NCBI RefSeq assembly: GCF_001447385.1
Contig: NZ_LLWQ01000163.1
Coordinates: forward strand, 38,243 to 102,242
Direction of reading: 5' to 3'
Length of the DNA: 64,000 nucleotides
From: Paracoccus sp. MKU1
Lineage (GTDB): Bacteria > Pseudomonadota > Alphaproteobacteria > Rhodobacterales > Rhodobacteraceae
Shown here: positions 35,901 to 44,292 of the stretch, in pieces
How the letters are laid out: each line of letters begins with the position of its first letter
Position numbering within the stretch: position 1 is the stretch's first letter
Notes under the pieces: model-generated
Told to the model about the DNA's origin: nothing
Databases searched by the model: none
What the model saw: only the letters and a program-made list of their open reading frames with translations
Position numbers and translations under genes: made by a program

Positions 35901-38416
35901 GCCTCGGGCATGACCACGCGCGATTCCGTGCGCTCGACCGGCCGGCCGGCGCCCTCACGGATATCCAGCACCACTTCGGCCTGAACCGGGCGCGGACCGA
36001 GCTGGCCGGCCGGCGGCAGCTCGATCTGCGCCCGGTAATTGCCCTGTGCATCGGTGGTGCCCTGCGGCAGGCTGTCGGTCACCGGTGCGCTGTCGTCGTC
36101 GTGCCGGCCAAAGACATAGCCGTCGAAGCCGGTCAGGCTGCGGGTCGGCGACAGGCGCAACTGCCCCTCGACCGGCAGGTTGGCGGCGGGGGCGCCGAAC
36201 AGCCAATGCGCCGAAAGCGACAGGTCCAGCGTGCCGCCCGCGCGTGCCGGGCCTTCCGGCAGGCGCGGGGTGAAGTCGATGCGCTCGGGCAGGAAATCCT
36301 CGACCAGCAGGCGCGCGGTGGCCAGCGCCGGGCCGTCCGCCTCGGTGCGCAGTTCCATCCGCCAGGTGCCGCGCGGGGCGTTGCCGGGGATCTGCCAGTT
36401 GACCACGCTGCCGCCGGCGCCGGCATCCTGCGCGGGCAGGCGGGTCGCCTCGACCCCGTCGGGGCGCAGGATCACCGCGGTCAGCGGCAGGTTTTCCAGC
36501 GCCCGGGCCTCGGCATTGCGGGCCAGCACCGTCGCGTTCACCGTCTCGCCGACGCGATAGGCGCCCCGGTCGGTGGTCAGGAACAGGTCGATGGGGGGGC
36601 TGGGCGGCTGGCCCTCGACGCCGCGGTCGGAGAGGTCGAATTCGGGATCGGAAAGCGACAGGAAGGCCATGTCGCGCGGCGCGCGCTCGGCGCCCTCGCC
36701 CTGCCAGTCGGTCACCGTGACCAGCGCCGGCGCGGCGCCGTCTTTGCCCATGGCGAGGCCCGGCGCGAAATGCGCCACACCCTGATCGTCGGTCCGGGTC
36801 TTGGCCAGCACCTCGTTCGAGCGGCTGACCAGCGCCACCTCGGCCCCCGTTTTGGCGGCGGTATCGGCCAGGCTGCGCACCGCGACGGTCAGCCCGTCGG
36901 CGCCCGAGAAGGTGGAGATCCCGAAATCCGAGATCACGAACCATTGCGTCGCCAGCCCGGTATCCGAGACATCCTGGTTCTCGATGCCGGCCTCGACGAT
37001 ATAGATGCCGGGCTCCAGCGGGCCGGCCTCGGCGGGAATGGCGAGGCTGGTGGTCAGCTCCTGGTTCAGGGTTTCCTGGCCCATGGGCTTCGCCACCTGC
37101 GCCGTGCCCTTCCAGACCTCGCGCGCCATGCGGTCGCTGAAATAATCGGCCCGCCAGCTGTCCAGCGGCGTCGCGAACATGTCCTCGGCCATGGCGCGGA
37201 TCAGGTTGCGGTCGGAAATGCGCAGCAGGCGCAGGTTGATCGTGTCGGCATTGACGGTCACCATGGACAGCCGCTGGTCGCCCGAGGCGGGCAGCACATA
37301 GGCGCGGCCGGGAAAGCGCACCGAGGGCGCGCGGTCGCGGACATAGCCTTTCAGCGTCACATCGCGGGCCAGCACCTCGCCATCGGCCGAGGGCAGGCCG
37401 GCGCGCAGGGTCAGTTCTACCTCTTGCCCATGGGTCAGGCCGGCGACGCAAAGCCGCTCGCCATCGGCCTCGACGGTCAGGTCGCGGCCGGGCAGGCGCA
37501 GGAATTGCGCGTAATCGGTGCCGGAGGAAAGTGCGCGCGACATCACCGCGCAGAAACGCGGCATCCTGCCTTCGGATTCGACCTGGGTGTCGGTGACGCG
37601 CAAGCCGTTGCGGGCCTGCGACTCCTCGAGCGCCGAGGCGATGGCGCCGTCGCCGGGGGCAAGCTCTGCCGCCAGCCGCAGCGCCGACAGCGCGTCGCGG
37701 CCGCGGTCCAGCCGCTCCCACGCCATGGCAAGCCAGGACAGCGCCCGGGCCGCCACCGCGTCCTCGCCCGCCCGCAGATAGCCGTTGATCGCCATCGAGG
37801 CGATGGCGGCCGACGCCTCGCCGTCGCCCTGCTCGCTGGTGTAAAGCGTCAGCCGGGCCAGATTGGTCCAGTCGGCGGGCCGGTCATAGCGCGCGACCTC
37901 GGCGGCGGTGATCCGTGCCGCCAGCGCCAGTTCGCCCGAGGCTTCGGCCTCCTGTGCGCTGCCTTGCGGATAGTCCGTGCCCAGCGGCGGGTGCAGGGCG
38001 GGAAAGGACCGGACCAGCGATTGCGCGGCGGCCAGGTCCTGCGTCCCGATGAAGGGCGCGGCGGCGGCGCGGGCTTCGGCGCGCAGCCGTTCCTCGGCCG
38101 TGGCCGCGACCACATGGCCCGACAGCGCGCCGGCAAAGGCGGTCGCGGCGCCCGTGCCCTCGCCCTTGGGGAAACAGGCGCGGGACCGCTGGTTATAGGT
38201 CAGCGCGCGGCAGTCGGCATTGCCCAGGCAGGCCTGCACGCAGGCTCGCAAGGTGGTGTCGAAGATCGGCCCCAGGTCGCCGCCCGGCAGGTCGGTATCG
38301 GCTTGCAAAGACAGCCGCCGTTCGGGCAGCGGCGCATCCTGCGCCAGGGCCGCGCCGGTGACGAGAAGCCCGCTCAGGGCCGCCGCGATGAAACCGTGCC
38401 AGATGGGACCTGCCAT
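32918..38416 (-). CDS. Bacterial alpha-2-macroglobulin family protein with N-terminal PAN domain
   Basis: Protein of 1832 aa with a signal peptide (MAGPIWHGFIAAALSGLLVTGAALA). A PAN/apple-like domain follows (about 30-80: FDTTLRACVQACLGNADCRA, five cysteines). Most of the rest is repeated beta-sandwich macroglobulin modules. The thioester motif CxEQ is present as YPYGCTEQLAS near residue 1385, followed by the helical thioester domain (GSNGGFGLWYADSGDLWLEA, VTDFLSRARAAG). Bacterial homologues (YfhM type) are thought to trap external proteases, usually beside pbpC; no pbpC is seen here. No lipobox, so it is probably a soluble periplasmic protein. Confidence 0.92.
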   Translation of the reverse strand: MAGPIWHGFIAAALSGLLVTGAALAQDAPLPERRLSLQADTDLPGGDLGPIFDTTLRACVQACLGNADCRALTYNQRSRACFPKGEGTGAATAFAGALSGHVVAATAEERLRAEARAAAAPFIGTQDLAAAQSLVRSFPALHPPLGTDYPQGSAQEAEASGELALAARITAAEVARYDRPADWTNLARLTLYTSEQGDGEASAAIASMAINGYLRAGEDAVAARALSWLAMAWERLDRGRDALSALRLAAELAPGDGAIASALEESQARNGLRVTDTQVESEGRMPRFCAVMSRALSSGTDYAQFLRLPGRDLTVEADGERLCVAGLTHGQEVELTLRAGLPSADGEVLARDVTLKGYVRDRAPSVRFPGRAYVLPASGDQRLSMVTVNADTINLRLLRISDRNLIRAMAEDMFATPLDSWRADYFSDRMAREVWKGTAQVAKPMGQETLNQELTTSLAIPAEAGPLEPGIYIVEAGIENQDVSDTGLATQWFVISDFGISTFSGADGLTVAVRSLADTAAKTGAEVALVSRSNEVLAKTRTDDQGVAHFAPGLAMGKDGAAPALVTVTDWQGEGAERAPRDMAFLSLSDPEFDLSDRGVEGQPPSPPIDLFLTTDRGAYRVGETVNATVLARNAEARALENLPLTAVILRPDGVEATRLPAQDAGAGGSVVNWQIPGNAPRGTWRMELRTEADGPALATARLLVEDFLPERIDFTPRLPEGPARAGGTLDLSLSAHWLFGAPAANLPVEGQLRLSPTRSLTGFDGYVFGRHDDDSAPVTDSLPQGTTDAQGNYRAQIELPPAGQLGPRPVQAEVVLDIREGAGRPVERTESRVVMPEAPVVGLRPLFEGDTVSENSEARFALVAVGPDLKPAAEPVRWVLNRIDTDYQWYSLGGQWNWEAITSRTRIAEGTAEPGEAPAEIAAPVEWGQYELVAEPASGQGGQSSVRFYAGWGAVASAGSETPDRLQVVLDKPAYRSGDTARVRVEAASDGLGLVSVLSNRLVSMQTVALKAGENQIDLPVTDDWGAGVYVTVSAIRPLGEAQPGDRQPVRALGLAHAAVDPGDRRLAASIEAPAETRPRGTIPVTLKVEGAAGETVHATVAAVDQGILNLTRFQPPNPSQHYFGQRRLGVALRDLYGRLILPTGAPDGALREGGDASLAGNAEAPPPTEKLMSWFSGPLTLAADGTATVEVPVGDFNGEVRVMAVVWSAKGLGQADASVLVRDPVVMTVTAPAFLAPNDSARLGLRLTHTSGPAGEVRLALSQVGGEGGLTYSVEPQVQLGEKAEAQVDIPVTATEALGTANLRLVLTTPDGEALTKDIAIPIALNESDIQRQDRLVVEPGQSLTIPPALTQGLLPGAEVTAALGPYARLDVAGALMRLARYPYGCTEQLASGAMPLIYLPSLAAAEGVEGSDTAEQVQKAITQILTRQGSNGGFGLWYADSGDLWLEAYVTDFLSRARAAGYQVPETGFRMAIDNLRNRANYATEPGAASAEENAALAYALAVLARERAATVGDLRYYADTAAGSFSTPMGAANLGAALASYGDQSRADRLFTQARNLLNLGAPEPYAFRADYGTRLRDATALLALAAEAKTQAVDATDLTSQIAERIARAEEEGRSLSTQESVWTVLAAQSLFSATPPATLNGVALTQPVASLPADATIANTGESALEVTLTATGKPAGPVAAGGKGYTIARHYYSMEGEALDPSSVTQGTRMVVELEISPQSEGGGRLVIADPLPAGWEIDNPNLLRAGDVSALDWLEGRTDAEMTEFRADRFAAALTWTSAERFRLAYIVRAVTPGEFRHPAASVEDMYRPEFRAWSDGGTVTVTP

Positions 38417-38473
38417 GACCTTCCTCCTTCCGCGCTCGGCATAGTTGTGGCACCGGCGCGCGGGCGAGGCAAT

Positions 38474-39529
38474 CTATTCCCATTCCAGCTGCGCATAGGC
38501 CGCGGCGGCGTTGCGCGCGGTGGTGCCCCGGAAATCCGCCCAGCCCTCCGAGACGGGCTGCATCGCCGCGACGATGGCCGGGATCGCCTGCGACAGCGGC
38601 AGGCCGGCGCCGATCGCCTTGCGCGTCGCGTCGCGCAGCGCGGTCAGGTAGTGGCGCTGGGGCGTCACGGCCTCGTCCCAGCTTTCCACGACCGGGCCAT
38701 GGCCGGGCACGATCAGCGCCGGCTCGGGGTCGGGCTTCTGCCCGGTCCAGTCGAGCCAGCCCGCAAGCGAACCGTCAAGCGAGGGCGTCAGCCCCAGGAA
38801 CACCAGGTCGCCGGTGAACAGCGTGGCGGTCTCCTCGTCCAGCACGGTCATGTCGGTGCCGGTATGGGCCGAGGGAACCGGCGTCAGCCGCAACTGCCGG
38901 TCGCCCAGCAACAGCGCCTGCGGGGCCTCGACGGTCTGGTCCACGGCGGCGATCCTGGTGCCGGCAAAGGCCGCCTCGCCGATCTGGCGGGGGGTCGAGA
39001 TCATCCAGCTTTCCGCCCGCCGCGCGACCGCCTCGGGCAGGCGGGCATCGGCGACGATGGTGGCGCCGGCTTCGGAAAACACCTCGGCGCCCAGGATGTG
39101 GTCGGGATGCATATGGGTCAGGATCAGGTGGCTGACCGGCTTGTCGGTGATCTGCCGGATCGCGGCGTAAAGCGCCTCGCCCTCGGCCCGGCTGCCGCCG
39201 GCGTCGATCACCGCCACCGTCTCGCCGATGACGAAGGACAGGTTGGCGATCCGCCCGCGATTCTGCGGCGAGATCTGCGCCATCGCCCCCTGGTGCATAT
39301 GCACGCCCGGCGCCGCCTCCTGCACGGTCAGCGCGGGCAGTTCGGCGGTCTCGACGCAGCGCGGCCGGTCGCCGGTCAGCTCGGGATGCCGGGCCAGCCA
39401 GTCGCGGGCGATGGGCGCGGCGCGCGCCTGGCAATCCTCGCGCGTGGGGGCGTCGCCGGCAGGCAGCAGGCGGGGCTGGCAGGTGGCGGGCTGGGCCGCC
39501 AGGCAGGCGGCAAGGACCAGATGGAACAT
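38474..39529 (-). CDS. MBL-fold zinc metallohydrolase of the quinoprotein relay type
   Basis: Protein of 351 aa with a signal peptide (MFHLVLAACLAAQPATC). The metallo-beta-lactamase motif is HMHPDHILGAEVF near residue 150, with later ligands in VPSAHTGTDM, FTGDLVFLG and VPGHGPVVESWD. The family, known from genomic context as a relay-system metallohydrolase, is found next to PQQ genes and SoxYZ-like carriers. Here it runs divergently from pqqA. Its substrate is unknown; a role in electron or sulfur carrier chemistry for quinoproteins is inferred from the neighbourhood. Confidence 0.88.
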   Translation of the reverse strand: MFHLVLAACLAAQPATCQPRLLPAGDAPTREDCQARAAPIARDWLARHPELTGDRPRCVETAELPALTVQEAAPGVHMHQGAMAQISPQNRGRIANLSFVIGETVAVIDAGGSRAEGEALYAAIRQITDKPVSHLILTHMHPDHILGAEVFSEAGATIVADARLPEAVARRAESWMISTPRQIGEAAFAGTRIAAVDQTVEAPQALLLGDRQLRLTPVPSAHTGTDMTVLDEETATLFTGDLVFLGLTPSLDGSLAGWLDWTGQKPDPEPALIVPGHGPVVESWDEAVTPQRHYLTALRDATRKAIGAGLPLSQAIPAIVAAMQPVSEGWADFRGTTARNAAAAYAQLEWE

Positions 39530-39597
39530 CCGCTTTCCTTTCGCGCCGCAAAGCTAACACAAGCCCGCGACTGGCGCCATCTACGACCTTTGGCGTG

Positions 39598-39625
39598 TTG
39601 ACTGACCGCCCAAGCGGCTTAGCAT
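39598..39625 (+). promoter_or_regulatory. Putative pqqA promoter
   Basis: -35 TTGACT (39598-39603), 16-base spacer, -10 TAGCAT (39620-39625), 43 bases before pqqA. By eye; it also covers the start region of the divergent metallohydrolase gene. Confidence 0.5.
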
Positions 39626-39668
39626 CGAAACAGCCGTATTCATGCGGTGGCCTTGAGGAGGAGGACAC

Positions 39669-39761
39669 ATGGCCTGGACAAAACCCGCGCCGAAGGAAAT
39701 CGCCTGCGGCATGGAAATCAATATGTATGCCCCGGCCGAGGACGAGCCGGTTCTGTTCTAA
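39669..39761 (+). CDS. pqqA: PQQ precursor peptide PqqA
   Basis: Only 30 aa (MAWTKPAPKEIACGMEINMY APAEDEPVLF). The glutamate and tyrosine that are cross-linked to make PQQ stand as E-I-N-M-Y near residues 16-20. The sequence before them (KPxPKEIxCGMEIN) is the family signature. AGGAGGAGG lies just before the ATG. Too short for most gene callers, but the position directly before pqqB settles it. A long leader of 66 bases separates the two. Confidence 0.95.
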   Translation: MAWTKPAPKEIACGMEINMYAPAEDEPVLF

Positions 39762-39827
39762 CCCGCCGGCGATATTCCCCGGCCCGGTCCCCGGCCGACG
39801 GGGGCCGGGCCTGCCGGAGCCTTTCCC

Positions 39828-40718
39828 ATGCGTATCGTGATTCTCGGCAGCGGCGCTGGCGGCGGCGTGCCGCAATGGAACTGTGGTTGCCGCAACTGCG
39901 AGGCCGCGCGCGCAGGGCGCATTCCCGCCATGAGCCAAAGCGGGATCGCCGTTTCCGCGAATGGCCGGGACTGGGCGCTGGTCAATGCCTCGCCCGACCT
40001 GCGCCAGCAACTGGCCGCGACGCCGGCGCTGCGGCCCGGGGGGCTGCGCGGCTCTCCGATCCGCTCGGTTCTGGTGACCAACGGCGATATCGACCATGTC
40101 GCCGGCCTGCTGACGCTGCGCGAGGGGCAGGGGTTCGACCTGTTCGCCACGCCCGCCATCCATGGCGTTCTGGCCGCCAATCCGATGCTTGCCGCGCTCG
40201 ACCCCCGGCTGGTCGCCCGGCGCGAGGTGGTGCTGGAGGAAAGCTTCGAACTGGCGCCCGGCCTTGCCGCGCGGCTTTTCGCCGTCCCGGGCAAGGTGCC
40301 GCTCTACATGGAGGGCGAGCGGGTCGAGACCGACCTGATGGGCGAGCAGACCGTGGGCGTCGAACTGGCCGGGCAGGGCCGGCGGGTGTTCTATATCCCC
40401 GGCTGCGCCTCGGTCCCCGACTGGCTGCGCGAGCGGATCTCGGGCGCGGATGCGCTGCTGTTCGACGGCACGCTGTGGACGGATGACGAAATGGTCCGCG
40501 CCGGCCTTGGCGCCAAGACCGGGCGGCGCATGGGTCATGTGCCGGTCTCCGGCCCCGGCGGCAGCCTGGAGGGGCTGCGCGACCTGGCGCTCGGCGCCCG
40601 CATCTATGTGCACCTGAACAATTCGAATCCATTGGTCGATCCCGCCAGCCCCGAGCGCGCGATGGCGCAGGCGGCAGGCTGGCAGATCGGCCATGACGGT
40701 ATGGAGATCGCGCCATGA
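39828..40718 (+). CDS. pqqB: PqqB, PQQ biosynthesis
   Basis: Protein of 296 aa with a metallo-beta-lactamase-like fold. Family hallmarks: VILGSGAGGGVPQWNCGCRN (residues 4-23), CEAARAGRIPAMSQSGIAVS, NASPDLRQQL, VLVTNGDIDHVAGLLTLREG, LFDGTLWTDDEM, GRRMGHVPVSGPGG and the final VHLNNSNPLVD. Thought to act as a hydroxylase on a tyrosine intermediate. It overlaps pqqC by 4 bases. Confidence 0.96.
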   Translation: MRIVILGSGAGGGVPQWNCGCRNCEAARAGRIPAMSQSGIAVSANGRDWALVNASPDLRQQLAATPALRPGGLRGSPIRSVLVTNGDIDHVAGLLTLREGQGFDLFATPAIHGVLAANPMLAALDPRLVARREVVLEESFELAPGLAARLFAVPGKVPLYMEGERVETDLMGEQTVGVELAGQGRRVFYIPGCASVPDWLRERISGADALLFDGTLWTDDEMVRAGLGAKTGRRMGHVPVSGPGGSLEGLRDLALGARIYVHLNNSNPLVDPASPERAMAQAAGWQIGHDGMEIAP

Positions 40719-41509
40719 AACTTGCCGACCACCGCGCGCAATCCCGCGCCGAGTTCCACGAGCGCCTGCGCCGCATCGGCGCCGAACGCTATCACGACCG
40801 CCACCCGTTCCACAAACGCCTGCATGGCGGGAAATGCACGCCGGACGAGGTGCGGGCCTGGGTCATCAACCGCTGGCAATACCAGTCGCGCATCCCGATG
40901 AAGGACGCGGCCTTCCTGTCGCGGGTCGAGGATCCGCAGCTGCGCCGCATCTGGCGTAGCCGCATCGAGGATCACGACGGCGGCGTCGATCAGGGCGGCG
41001 GCATCCGGCGCTGGCTGGCGCTGGCCGGTGCCGTGGGCCTCGACCCCGATTACGTCGCCAGCGGCGTGGGGGTGATGCCGGCGACCCGCTTTGCCGTCGA
41101 TGCCTATGTCCGCTTCGTGCGCGACATGCCGCTGCTCGATGCCGTGGCCGCCAGCCTGACCGAGATGTTCGCGCCCAAGATCCATGCCGAGCGCATCGAG
41201 GGCCTGCTGAAGCATTACGATTTCGCCGACGATGCCAGCCTCGCCTATTTCCGCAATCGGCTGAGCGAGGCGCCCAAGGATGTGGAATTCGGCCTGAACT
41301 ATGTGCTGGACCATGCCGACACGCTGGAAAGGCAGGACGCGGCGGCGGCGGCGCTGGTGTTCAAGACCGACGTGCTCTGGGCGCAGCTCGACGCGCTGTG
41401 GCATGGCTATGTCGAGGGCAACATACCCCCCGGCGCCTGGCGGCCGGGCGAGGGGCTGCTGGCATCGGCCATCCCCGAGCCGGCCCCCGAGGCGGCCCCG
41501 GTCCCATGA
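40715..41509 (+). CDS. pqqC: Pyrroloquinoline-quinone synthase
   Basis: Protein of 264 aa that carries out the last ring closure and eight-electron oxidation to PQQ. Seen: YHDRHPFHKRLHGGKCTPDE near residue 28, VINRWQYQSRIPMKDAAFLS, IEDHDGGVDQGGGIRRWLAL, and the C-terminal DHADTLERQDAA. Length is normal. Overlaps pqqB and pqqD by 4 bases each, as in compact pqq operons. Confidence 0.96.
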   Translation: MKLADHRAQSRAEFHERLRRIGAERYHDRHPFHKRLHGGKCTPDEVRAWVINRWQYQSRIPMKDAAFLSRVEDPQLRRIWRSRIEDHDGGVDQGGGIRRWLALAGAVGLDPDYVASGVGVMPATRFAVDAYVRFVRDMPLLDAVAASLTEMFAPKIHAERIEGLLKHYDFADDASLAYFRNRLSEAPKDVEFGLNYVLDHADTLERQDAAAAALVFKTDVLWAQLDALWHGYVEGNIPPGAWRPGEGLLASAIPEPAPEAAPVP

Positions 41510-41814
41510 CCCGGGCGCGCATCAACGGCGCTGCGGTGCCCTATCTGCCGCGCGGGGTGCGGCTGCACGACGACCGCGTGCGCGGCATCCGCGTGCTGCT
41601 GGCGCCCGAGCGGGTGATCCAGCTCGATCCGGTGGGCCATGCCATCCTGTCGGAACTGGACGGCAAGCGCAGTCTGGCCGAGGTGATCCTGACGCTCTGC
41701 ACCCGCTACGAAGCGCCGCCCGAGCAGATCGAGGGCGATGTGCAGGACTTCCTGCGCGACCTGATGGACCGGCGCATGGTGTTTCTGGACGGCGAAGCCG
41801 GGAGGCCGGCATGA
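41506..41814 (+). CDS. pqqD: PqqD peptide chaperone
   Basis: Protein of 102 aa. VPYLPRGVRLHDDRVRGIRV then LLAPERVIQLDPVGHAILSE and VQDFLRDLMDRRMVFLD are the family stretches. PqqD binds PqqA and presents it to the radical-SAM enzyme PqqE. The start at 41506 overlaps the pqqC stop; an in-frame ATG at 41398 lies inside pqqC and is rejected. Confidence 0.95.
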   Translation: MTRARINGAAVPYLPRGVRLHDDRVRGIRVLLAPERVIQLDPVGHAILSELDGKRSLAEVILTLCTRYEAPPEQIEGDVQDFLRDLMDRRMVFLDGEAGRPA

Positions 41815-42947
41815 GAGACGATCCAGCCCCCCGCGACATAGACGGCAACCCGGTCCGCGTCGGCCTGCCCATGGCGATGCTGGCGGAACTGACGCATCGC
41901 TGCCCGCTGGCCTGTCCCTATTGCTCGAACCCGGTCGAGCTGACCCGCGCCAGCGCCGAGCTGAAGGCGGCGGAATGGGCCGATGTGTTCCGGCAGGCCG
42001 CCGATCTGGGCGTGTTGCAGGTGCATCTGTCGGGCGGCGAGCCCGCCTCGCGCCGCGACCTGGCCGAGATCGCCGCCGCGGCCCGCGATGCCGGGCTTTA
42101 CGTCAACCTCATCACCTCGGGGATCGGGCTGACCGAGGCGCGGCTGCGCGAACTGGACGGCGCGGTCGATCACGTCCAGCTGTCCCTGCAAGGCATCGAC
42201 GCCGAGATGGCCGACTGGATCAGCGGCTATGGCGGCAGCTTTGCCCGCAAGATGCAGGTCGCGGAATGGGTCCGCGCCATCGGCTTTCCGCTGACGCTGA
42301 ACGCGGTGGTGCATCGCCAGAACCTCGACCGCCTGCCCGAGATGATCGAACTGGCCGAGCAGTTGGGCTGCCGGCGCATCGAGGTCGCGACCGTGCAGTT
42401 CCACGGCTGGGCCGACCTGAACCGCCGGCCGCTGATGCCGACGCAGGCCCAGGCGACCCGCGCGCGCGAGGTCGTGGACGAGGCGCGCCGGCGCCTGCAA
42501 GGCCGCATGGTCATCGACTATGTGCCCGCCGATCATCTGGCGGCCTTTCCGAAAAGCTGCATGGGCGGCTGGGGCTCGACCGGGCTGAACGTGGCGCCGG
42601 ACGGCACCGTGCTGCCCTGCCACGCCGCCCAGACCATCAAGGGCCTGGCGTTCGAGAATGTGCGCGATGTGCCCCTGGCCCGGATCTGGCACGACGGCGC
42701 CGCCTTCAACGCCTTTCGCGGCACCGGCTGGATGCCCGAGCCCTGCGCCTCCTGCGAGCGGCGCGAGATCGATTTCGGCGGCTGCCGTTGCCAGGCCATG
42801 GCGCTGGCCGGCGATGCCCGGGCCACCGATCCGGTCTGCTCGCGCTCGGCCCTGCATGCCCGGCTGCGCGCCGCGGCCGAGGCCGAGGCGGCCAGCGATT
42901 CGACCGTGCTGGTCTATCGCCGCATGACACGGGAGAAGCGGGGATGA
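41811..42947 (+). CDS. pqqE: PqqE, radical SAM enzyme
   Basis: Protein of 378 aa that links the Glu and Tyr of PqqA. The radical-SAM cysteines are in HRCPLACPYCSNP (CxxxCxxC, near residue 30). VHLSGGEPASRRDL follows. The C-terminal SPASM region has further iron-sulfur cysteines: CMGGWGSTGLNVAPDG, LPCHAAQTI, CASCERREIDFGGCRCQA and VCSRS. Overlaps pqqD by 4 bases and the SoxYZ-like gene by 4 bases. Confidence 0.96.
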   Translation: MRDDPAPRDIDGNPVRVGLPMAMLAELTHRCPLACPYCSNPVELTRASAELKAAEWADVFRQAADLGVLQVHLSGGEPASRRDLAEIAAAARDAGLYVNLITSGIGLTEARLRELDGAVDHVQLSLQGIDAEMADWISGYGGSFARKMQVAEWVRAIGFPLTLNAVVHRQNLDRLPEMIELAEQLGCRRIEVATVQFHGWADLNRRPLMPTQAQATRAREVVDEARRRLQGRMVIDYVPADHLAAFPKSCMGGWGSTGLNVAPDGTVLPCHAAQTIKGLAFENVRDVPLARIWHDGAAFNAFRGTGWMPEPCASCERREIDFGGCRCQAMALAGDARATDPVCSRSALHARLRAAAEAEAASDSTVLVYRRMTREKRG

Positions 42948-43714
42948 GACTGGCTTGCCTGCTTTTCGCCTTGATGCTGACCCCGGCGGCCCTGGCGGGC
43001 GAGGTGGCGAATCCCATGCAGCCCTCGGCCCTTTGGGACGACATGCGGCTGGCGGTGATCGGCACGGATGACGAGCCGCCGGTCGATCCGGCGATCTTCG
43101 ACCTCGACGCGCCGCCGCGGGCCGACAATCCGGCGCTGGTGCCGGTGCGCATCACCCAGCCGCCCGGCGCGCCGGCGATCCGCTCGCTCGCGCTGGTGGT
43201 GGACGGCAACCCGGCGCCGGTCGCGGCCGAGTTCACCTTTGGCGCGGCGCTGATGCCGCTGGATTTCGAGGTGCGGGTGCGGGTGGACAGCTATTCCGAC
43301 CTGCGCGCCATCGCCACGCTGGAGGATGGGCGCAAGGTCATGGCCGGGCGCTTCGTCAAGGCTTCGGGCGGCTGCGCGGCGCCGGCGGGCAAGAGCATGG
43401 ACGAGGTGCGCGCCACCATGGGCGAGATGCGCTTCCGCCAGTCCGAAGGGGACGGGCGCCGGATCGGCACGCTGATGATCCGGCACCCGAATTTCTCGGG
43501 CCTGCAACGCGATCAGGTGACGCTGCTGACCATCCCGGCCGAGTTCATCCAGACGCTGGAGGTGAAGCAGGGCGAGGCGCCGCTGTTCACCATGGAGGCC
43601 GGGATCTCGATCTCCGAGGATCCGGTGTTCCGCTTTGCCCATGCGCCGGGTGTGGGGCCGGTGACGGTCCATGCCGAGGATACCGAGGGCCGGGCCTGGG
43701 ATCAGTCCTTCTGA
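42944..43714 (+). CDS. Quinoprotein-associated SoxYZ-like fused carrier
   Basis: Protein of 256 aa with a signal peptide (MRLACLLFALMLTPAALAGE). The first half resembles SoxY (ALWDDMRLAVIGTDDEPPVD, KASGGCAAPAGKS carrying a cysteine that replaces the GGCG carrier tail). The second half resembles SoxZ (IRHPNFSGLQRDQVTLLTIP, FIQTLEVKQGEAPLFTME). This fused form is a known associate of PQQ dehydrogenases and of the zinc metallohydrolase encoded at 38474. It overlaps pqqE, so it is probably part of the pqq operon. Its chemistry is not established. The 3' end overlaps the convergent ABC gene by 13 bases. Confidence 0.9.
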   Translation: MRLACLLFALMLTPAALAGEVANPMQPSALWDDMRLAVIGTDDEPPVDPAIFDLDAPPRADNPALVPVRITQPPGAPAIRSLALVVDGNPAPVAAEFTFGAALMPLDFEVRVRVDSYSDLRAIATLEDGRKVMAGRFVKASGGCAAPAGKSMDEVRATMGEMRFRQSEGDGRRIGTLMIRHPNFSGLQRDQVTLLTIPAEFIQTLEVKQGEAPLFTMEAGISISEDPVFRFAHAPGVGPVTVHAEDTEGRAWDQSF

Positions 43715-44292
43715 AGCCGCGCCGGATCGCCGGTCAGGTGCAGGGCGCGGGCCTTCAGCGCCGCGGCCTCGGCCGGGTCATGCGTGACCAGCACCAGCCC
43801 GGCACCGCTGCGGCCCAGCAGCGCGTCGGTCAGCGCCAGCATGCGCGCCGCCGTATCGGCATCCAGCGAGGCGAAGGGTTCGTCCATCAGCAGGATGTCC
43901 GGCCCGGCGGCAAAGGCGCGGGCCAGCGCCAGCCGCCGCTGCTGGCCCAGCGAAAGCTGGCGCGGGAATTTCGTCTCATGCCCCGCCAGCCCGACCTGCG
44001 CCAGCCAGTTCCGCGCCGTCGCCGCATCGCAGCCGGTCGGGATGGCGATGTTGCCGACCGCGTCGCGCCAGGGCAGCAGCACCGGCTCCTGAAACACCAC
44101 GGCCAGGCGGTCGGCACCCTCCAGCCGGCCGCGATAATCCGTGTCGAGCCCGGCCAGGATGCGCAGCAGCGTCGATTTCCCGATGCCCGAGGGGCCGAGG
44201 ATCGCCAGCCGCTCGCCCCGCTCGACCGAGAGCGCCAGCGCCTCCAGCACCTGCCGGGGGCCGAAGGACTTGGCCTCCAGCTCAAGCCGCAT
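43702..44292 (-). CDS. ABC importer ATPase (SsuB/TauB-like)
   Basis: Protein of 196 aa, short for the family (usually about 240-260) but with every motif: Walker A GPSGIGKST near residue 33, LSLGQQRR signature, Walker B ILLMDEPFASLD, and the switch TH in VLVTHDPAEA. It ends soon after, missing the usual C-terminal helix. Third gene of an importer operon; the permease stop overlaps its start by 11 bases. Its end overlaps the convergent SoxYZ-like gene. Confidence 0.92.
   Translation of the reverse strand: MRLELEAKSFGPRQVLEALALSVERGERLAILGPSGIGKSTLLRILAGLDTDYRGRLEGADRLAVVFQEPVLLPWRDAVGNIAIPTGCDAATARNWLAQVGLAGHETKFPRQLSLGQQRRLALARAFAAGPDILLMDEPFASLDADTAARMLALTDALLGRSGAGLVLVTHDPAEAAALKARALHLTGDPARLQKD

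Noticed and set aside
29882..39601. A 3239-codon open frame on the plus strand, 9.7 kb long
   Set aside because: It is antisense to the ADH, ALDH, regulator, alpha-2-macroglobulin and metallohydrolase genes, whose families are certain. Its product is Arg/Gln/His/Gly-rich with no domain, as expected opposite GC-rich coding DNA.
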